NCBI RefSeq assembly: GCF_021134715.1 | Contig: NC_060023.1 | Location: 10,168,001 to 10,232,000, forward strand | Length of the DNA stretch: 64,000 nt | Direction: 5' to 3' | Origin: Daphnia pulex | Taxonomy: Eukaryota; Arthropoda; Branchiopoda; Diplostraca; Daphniidae | In this document: in pieces, positions 18,168-29,201 of the stretch | How the letters are laid out: every line of letters begins with the position of its first letter | How positions within the stretch are numbered: position 1 is the stretch's first letter | The notes under the pieces: generated by a model | What the model saw: the letters and a program-made list of their open reading frames with translations, nothing else | The model's database searches: none | What the model was told of the DNA's origin: nothing | Program-made: the position numbers and the translations under genes

Positions 18168-19067
18168 TGTTTATAAAACAAAACAGCTGGTGCTCGTATT
18201 TTCTTTTTTAATAATAAGTCAAAAAGAGAGAATCAAGTTCCATTCTTTTGGGGCGCGGTGTCATTTTCTACCTTTGAATTGATTGAAAACGAAAGTTTTT
18301 TACGAAAAACCACACACATTTACGTGTGGGGTAATCAAATAATCACGGTTGTCATTATATGGATATCCAACCTTGAGGTTATCACGGATTGCAGTAATCA
18401 AATTAGAAACACAGACTAATTTTTATGTCGCATGATACGAGAATAAGAGGAACCAGCATTTTTTTAAACAACCTTGTCAGAAACCTTTATTGCAATGAGC
18501 CGTATCGTCGCGTCATCGACATTGGCAGGAACCGGATGTGATTACAATCTTAAAAAACATGATTTATTAGAATCATTAGTGTGTAGGCCATATTAATAAC
18601 TAGTAGGATATAACAGAAACATGTAACTTAAGCCTTGGTCAATGTTCAGGCCTTGAATAAACAAAAAAAAAATAACGACATTCAAATAAAATCAAATTCT
18701 CCCGCGAAGACTGATGGCGCTAGAATGTGTCTGCACAAAGCTAAGGAAAATTTACTTGATTATGAAACCAATACAAATTTTAAAAAATTTGGTTCAATAC
18801 AACTCTGAGATTCGAGATAATATGATAACAGGAGTGAATGGAACAATCTAGAATGTTTTTGTTTATTTATGATAGCAATCTCAATAATAAACACTTGGAT
18901 AACCTATCTCTAAAAATCACAATTTAGTACCGTAACTGTTGATTGAACCATAGCAACAAACAATAAATGATGACTTGCGCGTTTGTCATACAAAATATAA
19001 TTATGTAAGAATCATTCAGAATATTTCGTTAAACTTACGTTGGCAAATGCAACAGTTGTTCTCATCT
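18168..19067. other. Intergenic before the GST cluster
   Basis: No coding signal seen. A block around 18971-18989 (GACTTGCGCGTTTGTCAT) recurs with one change near 21955-21977 upstream of the third GST, suggesting it was duplicated along with the genes or is a shared control element. Confidence 0.5.
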
Positions 19068-19138
19068 ATACGCCCCTTCCCATCCCTAAACCCTAAACCT
19101 ATAAATACCTAGACGCAACCAAGTTGTCTGCGTCATTC
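19068..19138 (+). promoter_or_regulatory. Core promoter of GST copy 1
   Basis: A C-rich block CGCCCCTTCCCATCCC is followed by a TATA box (TATAAATA, 19100-19107). An arthropod initiator TCATTC sits at 19133 inside GCGTCATTCGAGTGATTCGA. The TATA-to-initiator distance of about 33 bp is canonical. The same three elements recur before all four GST genes. Confidence 0.75.
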
Positions 19139-19197
19139 GAGTGATTCGACACCTGAGAGAAGAACTTCTGCAACTCAGCAACTCTACCTGATTTACA

Positions 19198-20154
19198 ATG
19201 GCTGTCAAAACTGGTTATTGGAATATTCGTGGGGTAAGTTAAGAAAAGAACAATCAACTATTCTTGCTTTTTCCAAACTGTGTATAACACATGCAACACT
19301 TTTGGTGAAAATTTTCAGTACATGCAACCCATTCGACTACTTTTGGCCTATGCCGGTGTTGAGTATGAGGACAAGCGTTATAATGTTGGACCGGCTCCCG
19401 ACTATGACAGGAGTGAGTGGTTGAACGACAAGTTTAACCTTGGTCTGGATTTCCCGAATGTAAGTAACTTTACTACACTATGTAATAATGAACATGGTGA
19501 GTGCTGATGATGACATTTAATGCCATGTATCGTTAGTGCCCTTATTATGTTGATGGAGATGTCAAGATTTCACAAACTTTTGCCATTCTGAAATATTTGG
19601 GCCGCAAACATAACTTGGCAGCCAAGACTGAGGAGGAGCAAATTAGAGTGGACTTGATGGAGGCAGAAGCCATTGACATGCGTACAAAGTGGTCTACACT
19701 GTGTTACAATGCTGATTTTGTAAGTAATTTTAACATTTCAAATATCATATGTATGACTAAATGTTCCTTCTTATTCTTTTATTGTAGGAGAAGATGAAAC
19801 CAGATTACATTAAAAATGCTCCAGTGAAGTTGAAGGAAGTTTCCACCTTTCTGGGAAGTCATCCATATTTTGCAGGACAGAATGTATGGTGAAATTTTCT
19901 TTTTAAACCATAGTTGCCATTGTAACATTTTAAACTTTTGGATTGTTTTAAAGATTACCTACATTGACTTTGTCATCTATGAGTTGTTGGACCAGAACTC
20001 TCAATTGATTCCTGGGCTACTTGATGAATTCCCCAATCTGAAAGAATTTCACGCGAGAATCGGAGGGCTAGAGAAAGTCGCGGCTTATCTTAGTTCGGAT
20101 AAATGCATCAAATATCCTTTCAATGGACCTATGGCTCAGTGGGGTGGAAAATAA
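19198..20154 (+). CDS. Glutathione S-transferase, mu class, copy 1
   Basis: Cytosolic dimeric enzyme conjugating glutathione to electrophiles. Exons 19198-19233, 19319-19459, 19537-19719, 19788-19883 and 19954-20154 give 218 residues, the usual mu length. Seen: N-terminal GYWNIRG with the catalytic tyrosine, mu loop ([16 protein letters not shown]), [12 protein letters not shown], the glutathione-site [14 protein letters not shown] with its Gln-Thr pair, and a C-terminal helical domain with [14 protein letters not shown] (N-capping Thr-x-x-Asp) and the end QWGGK. First of four tandem genes with identical intron positions. Confidence 0.96.
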
Positions 20155-20731
20155 GCAAAAGTTTTATCTGTGGTGCAACCATTATCATCTGTGAATTTAA
20201 TCTTGTTTTTTTGTTAGTCCTTTACTAGATAAAGTATAACAAAAGTTATTCAACATTCCTTGTTAATGGGCAATACAACATTAACCAAGAATGTTATTTT
20301 TAATTACTTATTTTTTAAAAAAAGGTTGTTATTTTTATAGCCTTTTCTGTCCTTTTGGTTCGCGCGATAAACGGAGACAGACAAGAGTATTGCAAGCTCT
20401 CAGTCGTCTAGTTTGACTTCAACGAGCCGCTGGCTGATGAGTTTGTTATACAGGTACGGGATACGGTTTTAGGTATTTTAACATTGAAAACTTGAATTTG
20501 TAAGAATTCCGGATAAGATCGATTCCGATCGATTCATTTACATTTTGTTCAAACGTTGGAAATACTCATCTATCGTCTTATCCGTTCACATACAATATGT
20601 ATATGCCCCTTCCCATCCCTCAACTCGTCATCTGTAAATATCTAAGCGCAAACAGGTTTACTGCGTCATTTGAGTGATTCGACTCACGAGAGAAGAACTT
20701 CTGCAACACTACAACTCTACCTGACTTTACC
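20155..20731. promoter_or_regulatory. Spacer and promoter of GST copy 2
   Basis: Contains the same block ATGCCCCTTCCCATCCCTCA at about 20603-20622, a weakened TATA box (TGTAAATA, 20633-20640) and initiator TCATTTG near 20666. A run near 20455-20500 (GATACGGTTTTAGGTATTTT) also has a counterpart upstream of copy 3. Confidence 0.65.
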
Positions 20732-21676
20732 ATGCCTGTCAAAACTGGTTATTGGAATCTTCGTGGGGTAAGTCAATAACATTGAACTGTTCCTATATAA
20801 ATCGTTTTCCAAACTATATTAAAAAATTTCGGTGTGAATAATTAGTACATGCAACCCATTCGACTTCTTTTGGCCTATGCTGGGGTTGAGTATGAGGACA
20901 AGCGTTATAGTATTGGACCGGCTCCCGATTATGACAGGAGTGAGTGGTTGAACGACAAGTTTAACCTAGGTCTGGATTTTCCAAATGTACGTATCTTTAA
21001 ACATGCTATGTAATAAAGATGATGATTAAAGATGAATTTTAATTCCATGTTTCTTTAGTGCCCTTACTACATTGATGGAGATGTGAAGCTTTCACAAACT
21101 TTTGCCATTCTGAAATATTTGGGCCGCAAGCATAACTTGGTAGCCAAGACTGAGGAGGAGCAAATTAGAGTGGACTTGATAGAGGCAGAAGCCATCGATA
21201 TGCGAATAAGGTGGTCCACACTGTGCTATAATGCCGATTTTGTAAGTACAATTTGAAACATTGCAATATTTTATGTATGACTTTAATGTTTCTTCTTTTT
21301 ATTGTAGGAGAAGATGAAACCAGATTACATTAAAAATGTTGCAGTGAAGTTGAAGGAAGTTTCCACCTTTCTGGGAAGTCATCCATATTTTGCAGGACAG
21401 AATGTATGGTGAAATTTTCTTTTTAGACAATAAGCAGCCAATGAAAAAAATTTAATTTATTGAATTTTTTTAAAGATTACCTACATTGATTTTGTAATGT
21501 ATGAGTTATTGGACCAGAACTCTCAATTGATTCCTGGGTTGCTTGATGAATTCCCAAATCTGAAAGAATTTCACGCGAGAATCGGAGGGCTAGAGAAAGT
21601 TGCAGCTTATCTTAGTTCGGATAAATTCATCAAGTATCCTTTTAATGGACCTAGCGCTCAGTGGGGTGGAAAATAA
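20732..21676 (+). CDS. Glutathione S-transferase, mu class, copy 2
   Basis: Exons 20732-20767, 20846-20986, 21059-21241, 21308-21403 and 21476-21676 give 218 residues with exactly the same exon lengths as copy 1. It starts [12 protein letters not shown]. Catalytic tyrosine, mu loop ([14 protein letters not shown]) and [14 protein letters not shown] are intact. It differs from copy 1 at scattered sites, for example NVAVKLKE for [15 protein letters not shown] for DKCIKYP and a GPSAQWGGK end. No frameshift or lost splice site, so it should be functional. Confidence 0.96.
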
Positions 21677-22234
21677 GCCACATTTTTATCTATGGTGTAT
21701 AACCACTATCATCTGTTAACTTTATCTTGTTTTTTTTTTGTTAGGATTTACTAGATAAAGTATAACAAAACTTGTTCAACATTCCTTGTTGAGTAATACA
21801 ACGTTAATGAGAAATGTTAATTATTATTTCTTATAACAAAAGACAATTTTTCAGCCCTTTTTGAATTTTTTTTTTGTCGCGCGTTACTTTTTAAACGGAG
21901 CCAGACAGAGCGTTGCATGCTTAGATCCAATTTGACTTGCGCTGGCCGCAGGGTGATTTGCGCGTTTGTCATGCAGGAAACAATTGTGAATATCGCGGTT
22001 TTAGGTATTAGAACGTTGAAAACTTAAATATCCAAGAAATTTGAATAAAAATCATACAATTCCTCCACACGTTGGAAAAATGCATCAACCACTTCATCCG
22101 TTCACATATATGCCCCTTCCCATCCCTCAACTCGAAATCTTTAAATACTTAAGCGCAAGTTTACTGCGTCATTCGAGTGATTCGACCCTAGAGAGAAGAG
22201 CTTCTGCAACACAACAACACTACCTGACTTTACC
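21677..22234. promoter_or_regulatory. Spacer and promoter of GST copy 3
   Basis: Contains block TGCCCCTTCCCATCCCTCAA at 22111-22130, a degenerate TATA box (TTTAAATA, 22140-22147) and initiator TCATTC at about 22169. An upstream GCGCGTTTGTCATGCAG segment near 21960 matches one before copy 1. Confidence 0.65.
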
Positions 22235-23185
22235 ATGACTGTTAAAACTGGTTATTGGAATATTCGTGGGGTAAGCCAATTCAAAATCATTCAACTGTTC
22301 TTGTATAAATCGTTTTACAAACTGTGTTTTTGTGTGTGTGAATAATTAGTTCATGCAACCCATTCGCCTTCTTTTGGCCCATGCCGGGGTTGAGTATGAG
22401 GACAAGCGTTATAGTATTGGACCGGCTCCCGATTATGAGAGGAATGAATGGTTGAACGACAAGTTTAACCTTGGTCTGGATTTCCCGAATGTAAGTATCT
22501 TTAAATATGCTATTTAATGAACATGAAGATTATTAAAGATGACATTTGTGTCTTTAGTGTCCTTATTACATTGATGGAGATGTCAAGCTTTCACAAACTT
22601 TTGCCATTCTGAAGTATTTGGGCCGCAAGCATAACATGGCAGCCAGGACCGAGGAAGAGCAAATCAGAGTGGACTTGATAGAAGCAGAAGCCATTGATAT
22701 GCGTACAAAGTGGGGCACACTGTGCTATGATGCTGATTTTGTAAGTATAATTTTAACATTTCAATATTATATGTTTGACTTTAATGTTTCTTACTTGTCT
22801 TATTATTATTGTAGGAGAAGAAGAAACCAGATTACATAAAAAATGTTGTAGTGAAGTTGAAAGAAGTTTCCACCTTTTTGGGAAGTCATCCATATTTTGC
22901 AGGACAGAATGTATGGTGAAATATTCTCTAGTACCCAATGCTTAAGAAGTTTATTTTTTTTTTAATCATTAAATTTTTTCAAAGGTTACCTACATTGACT
23001 TTGTAATCTATGAGTTGTTGGACCAGAACTCTCAATTGATTCCTGAGTTACTTGATGAATTTCCTAATCTGAAAGAATTTCAGGCGAGAATCGCAGGGCT
23101 AGAGAAAGTCGCGGCTTATCTTAGTTCGGATAAATTCATCAAGTATCCTTTCTTTGGACCTAGCGCTCTGTGGGGTGGAAAATAA
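22235..23185 (+). CDS. Glutathione S-transferase, mu class, copy 3
   Basis: Exons 22235-22270, 22350-22490, 22558-22740, 22815-22910 and 22985-23185 give 218 residues. It starts [16 protein letters not shown]. Mu-loop and glutathione-site motifs are kept. This is the most divergent copy: DYERNEW in the mu loop, an AARTEEEQ stretch, GTLCYDADF, EKKKPDY, and LPELLDEF in place of the LIPG turn. It ends GPSALWGGK. All splice sites are canonical. Confidence 0.96.
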
Positions 23186-23785
23186 TTAAGCAAAATCTAT
23201 TGGGACATTTCACTATTCATCTTTGAATTTGCTTTTGTTAAACTTCACCAGATAAATTTGTATTACAAAGTTATGTAACATTCCTTGTTAATGAACAATA
23301 TACATTGTTAAAAAAGTTATTCTTAATTATTGTTTATAAATAAAAATCTGTTGTTTTTGGTTAAATCTAAATTTTTCCTTTGCATTAATTATGCCTTTTT
23401 TTTATTAGTTAGCGCGATACGCGTAAAACGAAGCGTTACAGCCATGTATTTTTACTAGAGCAGGGTAGGCACTACAGGATGACGAGCGTGTTTCTGCAGG
23501 ATATATACTTATGAATAATACGGTCATAGCTATTATAGAGTGAGAACGTTGAAAACTTAAATACTCAAGACTTAACATTTCGTCCACACGTTGCAAGAAC
23601 GCATTAATCGCCTCATTATCCGATCACATAAAACACGCCCCTTCTTCTTGCCATCCCATCCCACATATCAAAACGCAACCTGGTGGCATGCAAACTGTCA
23701 AACTGCGTCATTCGAGTGGTTCCACTCCCGAGGGAAAGAACTTCTGCAACACAGGCACACATCAGCAACTCTACCTGTAATTACC
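23186..23785. promoter_or_regulatory. Spacer and promoter of GST copy 4
   Basis: AATAAA near 23339 probably ends copy 3. The promoter block is altered (CACGCCCCTTCTTCTTGCCA, 23634-23653). The TATA position reads CATATCAAAA at about 23673, so the TATA box appears lost. The initiator context TGCGTCATTCGAGTG (around 23704) is intact. Confidence 0.6.
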
Positions 23786-24778
23786 ATGGCTGTCAAAACT
23801 GGTTATTGGAATATTCGTGGGGTGAGTGAATATGAAATAGCATTTATGTGCTGTTCTTATTATGTATTGACTATTGATTGTTTTTCAAATGGTGTTTGAC
23901 AATTTTGTTGTAAATTAGTTCATGCAACCCATTCGACTTCTTTTGGCCCATGCCGGGGTTGAATATGAGGACAAGCGTTATAATTTTGGACCGGCTCCCG
24001 ATTATGACGGTACCGAGTGGTTGAACGACAAGTTTAACCTTGGTCTTGATTTTCCGAATGTAAGTAACTTTGAACATGCTATGTAATTAAGATAATGATT
24101 GGAGATTATATTTAATGCCATATATCTTTATTAGTGCCCTTACTACATTGATGGAGATGTCAAGCTTTCACAAACTTTTGCCATTCTGAAGTATTTGGGA
24201 CGCAAGCATAACATGGCAGCCAAGACTGAGGAAGAGCAAATCAGAGTGGACTTGATGGAGGCAGAAGCTGAAGATATGCGCACAAAGTGGTCCACACTGT
24301 GCTATCATGATGATTTTGTAAGTAATTTTAACATTTTCAATATTTAGGCATGATATGATGATTGTTTCTTCTTTTTATTGTTATCATTGTAGGAAAAGAT
24401 GAAACCAGATTATGTGAAGAATGTTCCAGTGAAGTTGAAGGAAGTTTCCACTTTTCTGGGAAGTCATCCATATTTTGCAGGACAGAATGTAATATGGTGA
24501 AACTTTATTTTTAAACCTTTAGTGATCAATGTACTTAACACTGTTTTTTTTCCTTCTCTCATGGGATTCTCTTGAAGATTACCTACATTGACTTTGTAGT
24601 CTATGAGTTATTGGACCAGAACTCTCAAATGATTCCTGGGTCAATTGATGAATTCCCAAATCTGAAAGAATTTCACGCGAGAATCGGAGGGCTAGAGAAA
24701 GTTGCAGCTTATCTGAGTTCGGATAAATGCATCAAGAATCCTTTCAATGGACCTATGGCTCATTGGGGCGGAAAATAA
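23786..24778 (+). CDS. Glutathione S-transferase, mu class, copy 4
   Basis: Exons 23786-23821, 23919-24059, 24135-24317, 24393-24488 and 24578-24778 give 218 residues. It starts [16 protein letters not shown]. The mu loop is [13 protein letters not shown], replacing the Asp-Arg-Ser triplet of the other copies, which may change the substrate pocket. [10 protein letters not shown] and CYHDDFEKMK are also specific to this copy. It ends GPMAHWGGK. Introns are the same in position but differ in length. Confidence 0.96.
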
Positions 24779-25107
24779 GCTAAATGGTGGTAACCACTAT
24801 CATATCTGTAAATTTAATCTGGTTCTTATTTGTTTGGCGTTACGAGAAAAAATGTAGACTATTAAAAGTTATTCAATATTTCGGGTTAATGGGTAATACA
24901 ATACAACGTTAATGAAAAATTATGGAATCCCTTTTCTGCTTTCTGCCACTTTTTTTTCCGAAGCAAAATATTTTCAATAAGTCCCCCCCCCCCCACCAAA
25001 TACCGTGCCATAGGCCTACCCGGAGTTTCTTTTTATCTTATACAAATGAAATAAAATAATAAATAAACCATATGTTATTACTGTATTCTAACAAATTTTT
25101 TACAAAT
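24779..25107. other. Intergenic between convergent GST copy 4 and mRpL23
   Basis: Short 3' UTRs only. Contains a poly-C run at about 24983-24994 and AATAAA-like repeats near 25055-25070. No coding signal. Confidence 0.5.
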
Positions 25108-25769
25108 TCAATGACTAAACCATGTAGGCACTCCTTGTTTAGAAATATTAATGCTTGTTTTCTGGGCATACAATTCTTTTGTCTGTTTCATAGTATTAGT
25201 TTGCTCATCATAAATGTCAGTACTGCCATGAATTTCTGGGAAGACAAATTTGTGGTCTTTGTGCTAAAAAACAAACAAAACAAAATGGTTACAGTTGAAG
25301 AAACATTAAACAAGATAAGTTTTCAAATTACCAGAGTTACAAAGGCTATTTTTTCATCATTTTCCTTAGTGACATAAGTGTTGGGTAAAGTTTTTGTTTT
25401 CCCTTTAAAGAAAATTATTCTAAGTGTTAGTAAAACATCACTTATTTTAACCTCAATAATGTTGTCGTACCCATTTGGTTGTAGGTGCTGACATGAACAA
25501 CAGGGAGGTTGTAAATTTTTTCAAGATATTGTTTAACATCAAGCTTGGTCATTTGTGATGAGACAACAAACTGAACTTGATTAGGTAGCAAATTGTGGCT
25601 CGGTTTGACAAGCTTCATCCAAAAGTCAGGTAGGAACACCCGTAATTTAGGACTACCGCTTTTGAAAGCTGGATATCTACATTTTTAGATTTTTTAATCG
25701 TAACTAATTATAAATTTTGAGTGAACCCAATTAAGCTTTGAAATTCTTGACTTACATTCTCGTCGACAT
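25108..25769 (-). CDS. mRpL23: Mitochondrial large ribosomal subunit protein uL23m
   Basis: Component of the mitochondrial 39S large subunit near the peptide exit tunnel. Exons 25756-25769, 25471-25676, 25332-25402 and 25108-25263 (minus) give 148 residues. The first exon encodes only MSTR and part of the next codon. Seen: the family block YPAFKSGSPKLRVFLPDFWMKLVKP, then SSQMTKLDVKQYLEKIYNLPVV, the loop GKTKTLPNTYVTKENDEKIAFVTL, and HKDHKFVFPEI after the last intron. Length and order match animal MRPL23. The gene runs head-to-head with cortactin, 433 bp apart. Confidence 0.95.
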
Positions 25770-26202
25770 TTTCTCAGGATGTTTGAAGCCTCAACACAAT
25801 CAGTTTGATGATTTCTTGTTTACTGTTTTCGTCTGCATTGACTGCATGGTGCATGCTTGAATCTTTATGCTGCGCCAAATCATATTTCAAACTTTTCATT
25901 AATGATATTTACACTTTTATACTCATAGAAACAATTTAAATTTTTTTTTTAATTATTATTAGTAGATTTTATGACGAAATAAAAATAAGTTTTTAAAATT
26001 CATTTCCGAATGGCATTGTTGCAAGATAAACTATCCGGATTGTTTAACTTCTTATCAAATAGAAAGGGCGTGTGACTCAACTTTTAGCCGGTTTAAATTA
26101 GTATTATATCTATTTATTAAAGAATTTGTACGTCAGAGAGATCATTAATTATCACAAATAATTTTAAATTAAAATTTATTTTTCTCTCTAGATTGTAATA
26201 AC
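25770..26202. promoter_or_regulatory. Shared upstream region of mRpL23 and cortactin
   Basis: A 433-bp AT-rich interval between divergent start codons. A CTCTCTAG acceptor at 26191 just before the cortactin ATG suggests an upstream non-coding cortactin exon, so its true promoter may lie within or beyond this interval. Confidence 0.5.
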
Positions 26203-28397
26203 ATGTGGAAATCAGCAGTTGGTTCCAGCATCAAGGCTCCTGTTGTCAACCAAGATGACGATGAATGGGATACCGATCCCAATTATATTAACAACGTAAC
26301 AGAAGAAGAACAACGATGGGGTGGGGGAAGAACTGCGGGTGCTATTGAGTGAGCATAAATGTTTTCTTCAAGACATTGTGTATTTACGTTAACGGTTTCT
26401 GTCAATGTTTACAGTATGAATGCTCTACGAGAGCAAACGACTAAAGAAGATCTGGAGCTCAAGAAAAAGGTAATGGCTGCAGGACCTCAAGCATCTTATG
26501 GATATGGTGGAAAATTTGGTGTACAAGGAGATCGGTATGTTTTTCTTAGAAAACTAAAATGTGAATTTCATCAACTTTTGTTTTTGTTTCTTCAGTATGG
26601 ATAAAAGTGCAGTCGGGCATGAACATATCGAAAAAGTTGAAAAACATGCTTCTCAAAAAGATTACACCACTGGTTTTGGTGGGAAATATGGCATTCAAAA
26701 GGACAGGTAAGAACAGGATTCATTTTTTGTACATCTTTCCAATTTCTTACTATTATTGTTTATTAAGGATGGATAAGTCTGCAGTGGGGCATGACTATGT
26801 AGCCAAGGTTGAAAAACATGGCAGTCAAACAGATGCTGCCAAAGGGTTTGGCGGCAAGTTTGGAGTTCAAACTGATCGAGTTGATAAGGTATTTCATTAA
26901 AATATGCGCATTATTGTTTTATTTCAGTTACTTTACAGTTATGCCCACTATTTTCTCACGTTTTATTTGGATCGGTTAAATAGAGTGCTGTTGGTTGGGA
27001 TTATCAGGAGAAGTTGGTAAAGCATGAAAGTCAAACAGATGGTTCCAAAGGTTTTGGTGGGAAATTCGGCGTACAAACCGACCGCATCGACAAAGTAACA
27101 AATTCTATAACTGTTTGAACAAAGGAATTTTTTCTATTGAAGTGCAATTTTTAGAGTGCAGTTGGCTGGGATTATCAAGAAAAAGTGGAGAAACATGAAA
27201 GTCAGGTGGATGGAAATAAAGGTTTTGGTGGTAAATTTGGTGTCCAGGCTGATCGAGTCGATAAAGTATAACCTACCAATGCAATGTTATTGTAATCCAA
27301 CTAATTTCTTAATTTATCTTTTGTGACAGAGTGCTGTTGGTTATGATTACCAAGAAAAAGTAGAGAAACATGAGAGCCAAGTAGATGGTTCAAAAGGTTT
27401 CGGAGGAAAATTTGGTGTTCAAACAGATAGACAAGATGCAGCGGCCGTCGGTTTTGATGAAGAACAAGGTCATGTTGGTACTACTTACGAGAAGGATAAG
27501 CCAGTTATTGCGGGTAACAATAAAAATTTCCGTTAAGTTTTTCTTGGTTTGAATTTATTAAACTCATTTGGTTCCATAGAGAAAGGTAAAGCGTCTTTGC
27601 TGAAATCCCGTTTTGAAAATTTTGCTGAAGAAAACAAGAAAGCAGCCATGGTAAACGTTTGATAGTTTCTTATTACAAACAAATGTATTACATCATTTTT
27701 CATTTCTTTAGGTTGTTCCTCCTCCACCGAAGAATCCCCGCCCAATGGCTAAGATAGCACACAAATTCGAAACACAGTCGACGCCTCAAACAGAGCCACC
27801 CATTAAACAAATCCCCCAAACAGAAAAACCTGTCCGACAAAACCAATTCCTCCCAGCCAAGTCGCCTGTTATACCAGAGCCAGTCATCCGAGAAAGTCCT
27901 GTGATTTCTCCAGTTCCAGAACCTGCTAGGTCGCCTTCACCTCCACCGACTGTCGTTCCACCTGTTCCGGCACAAACTCAACAACATATCGCGCAATCCC
28001 TTGAACGATGGAACGATGATCTGGCCGAAGCTGTCGAAGAAGTGGATGATGGAGCGTGGAGGGAGCAAGTGGATGAGCAGGATGACGCCTGGAAAGACGA
28101 AGAAGAGATAGGCTACGTCCAAGAGAATTCGAATTTAGAAACAGTTGCGGAAGAAACTGGATCCGGTCTTATTGCAGTCGCCCTCTACGATTACCAAGCT
28201 GCTGCAGAAGACGAGCTCTCCTTTGACCCGGATGAAGTCATTGTCAACATCGAAATGGTAATGTTTATTAATTTATAAAATGTGTTTAGTTTCTAACCAA
28301 CTCTTTTGCTGTGCAGATCGATGAAGGTTGGTGGCGAGGGGAGTGTAGAGGACAGATAGGATTATTTCCCGCTAATTACGTCCAACTGCAACAGTGA
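26203..28397 (+). CDS. Cttn: Cortactin (Arp2/3-activating actin-binding protein)
   Basis: Exons 26203-26348, 26415-26534, 26596-26706, 26768-26888, 26984-27094, 27155-27265, 27330-27513, 27580-27650, 27712-28257 and 28317-28397 give 533 residues. The N-terminal acidic region holds the Arp2/3-binding DDDEWD motif. Five full and one partial 37-residue cortactin repeats follow (core [21 protein letters not shown]), the F-actin-binding part. Next come a short charged helix ([15 protein letters not shown]), a proline-rich linker and a C-terminal SH3 domain ([38 protein letters not shown]). Vertebrates have 6.5 repeats and Drosophila four, so the count here is intermediate. Repeats 3-5 sit on in-phase exons of 111 nt, about one repeat per exon. 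Confidence 0.97.
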
Positions 28398-29201
28398 AAC
28401 CCTATCCAGTTTTTTTCGTCTTCCAGGTTTTATCCAACAATCCAAGGTTCTTTTTTATTCCCAATTGTTAAGCATTCTTTCCAAGAATTTTCCTTATCTC
28501 GTAAGCCAACCATATGGCGGTTCTTTTTACGCGTGGCGTTATATTCGTGTATTGTTGTCCAGTCAGTATTCACAACGCGGTGAAGAAAAACATTACTTAT
28601 TACAGATTAGTTGATTTGATGAAAATGTGTGACGGAAAAACATCGTTCTTGCCTATTATTGTGGAAAGAGAATTGCAAGTTATCCCTTATCTGCATTTAA
28701 TTAAGAACCAATAATTAGATGTTGTTTGCCGACTCAAATCACAATGCTTTGTTATGATTATTGTGCCGAGATCCAACCGACCAATCTATCTTATGCAGCC
28801 TGTTGATTCATTGGAAGAGTTTTCATGTCCATACTCACCGACTGCAAACAAAAGCCTCTGTGATGACGTGGTGGTCCAAATACATATCTGTGTGTTGATA
28901 ATGATTCAAATGTTACTAAAAACGCTTTTTACTGTTACAGGTACATTTTTAACCTTGTAAAGGGGTGAATCAAGGTCTGCTTCACAATTTCCCCCTATTT
29001 TGTGGCCTTCAAAGTTTTCATTTCAAGTTTTCATCTTTTTCCTTTAAGGTTACTTATAGGGGAGGAGCAGATTTTCCAACTGCTCACATCTCCTTGTCTT
29101 ATGTTTTTTGTCAATAGTCTGTTTCTTATCACTGTTCACAGTGATAAGAGTCTCAAGTTTGCACCGCTACTAAGGAAGCTGGTTGGTAGTTCTTAAAAAA
29201 A
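28398..29201. other. Cortactin 3' UTR and upstream region of hydroxyacid oxidase
   Basis: No splice-supported coding sequence. Small open frames (28514, 28754, 29002) lack family features. A short inverted pair CACTGTTCACAGTGAT lies near 29131-29146. Confidence 0.5.
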
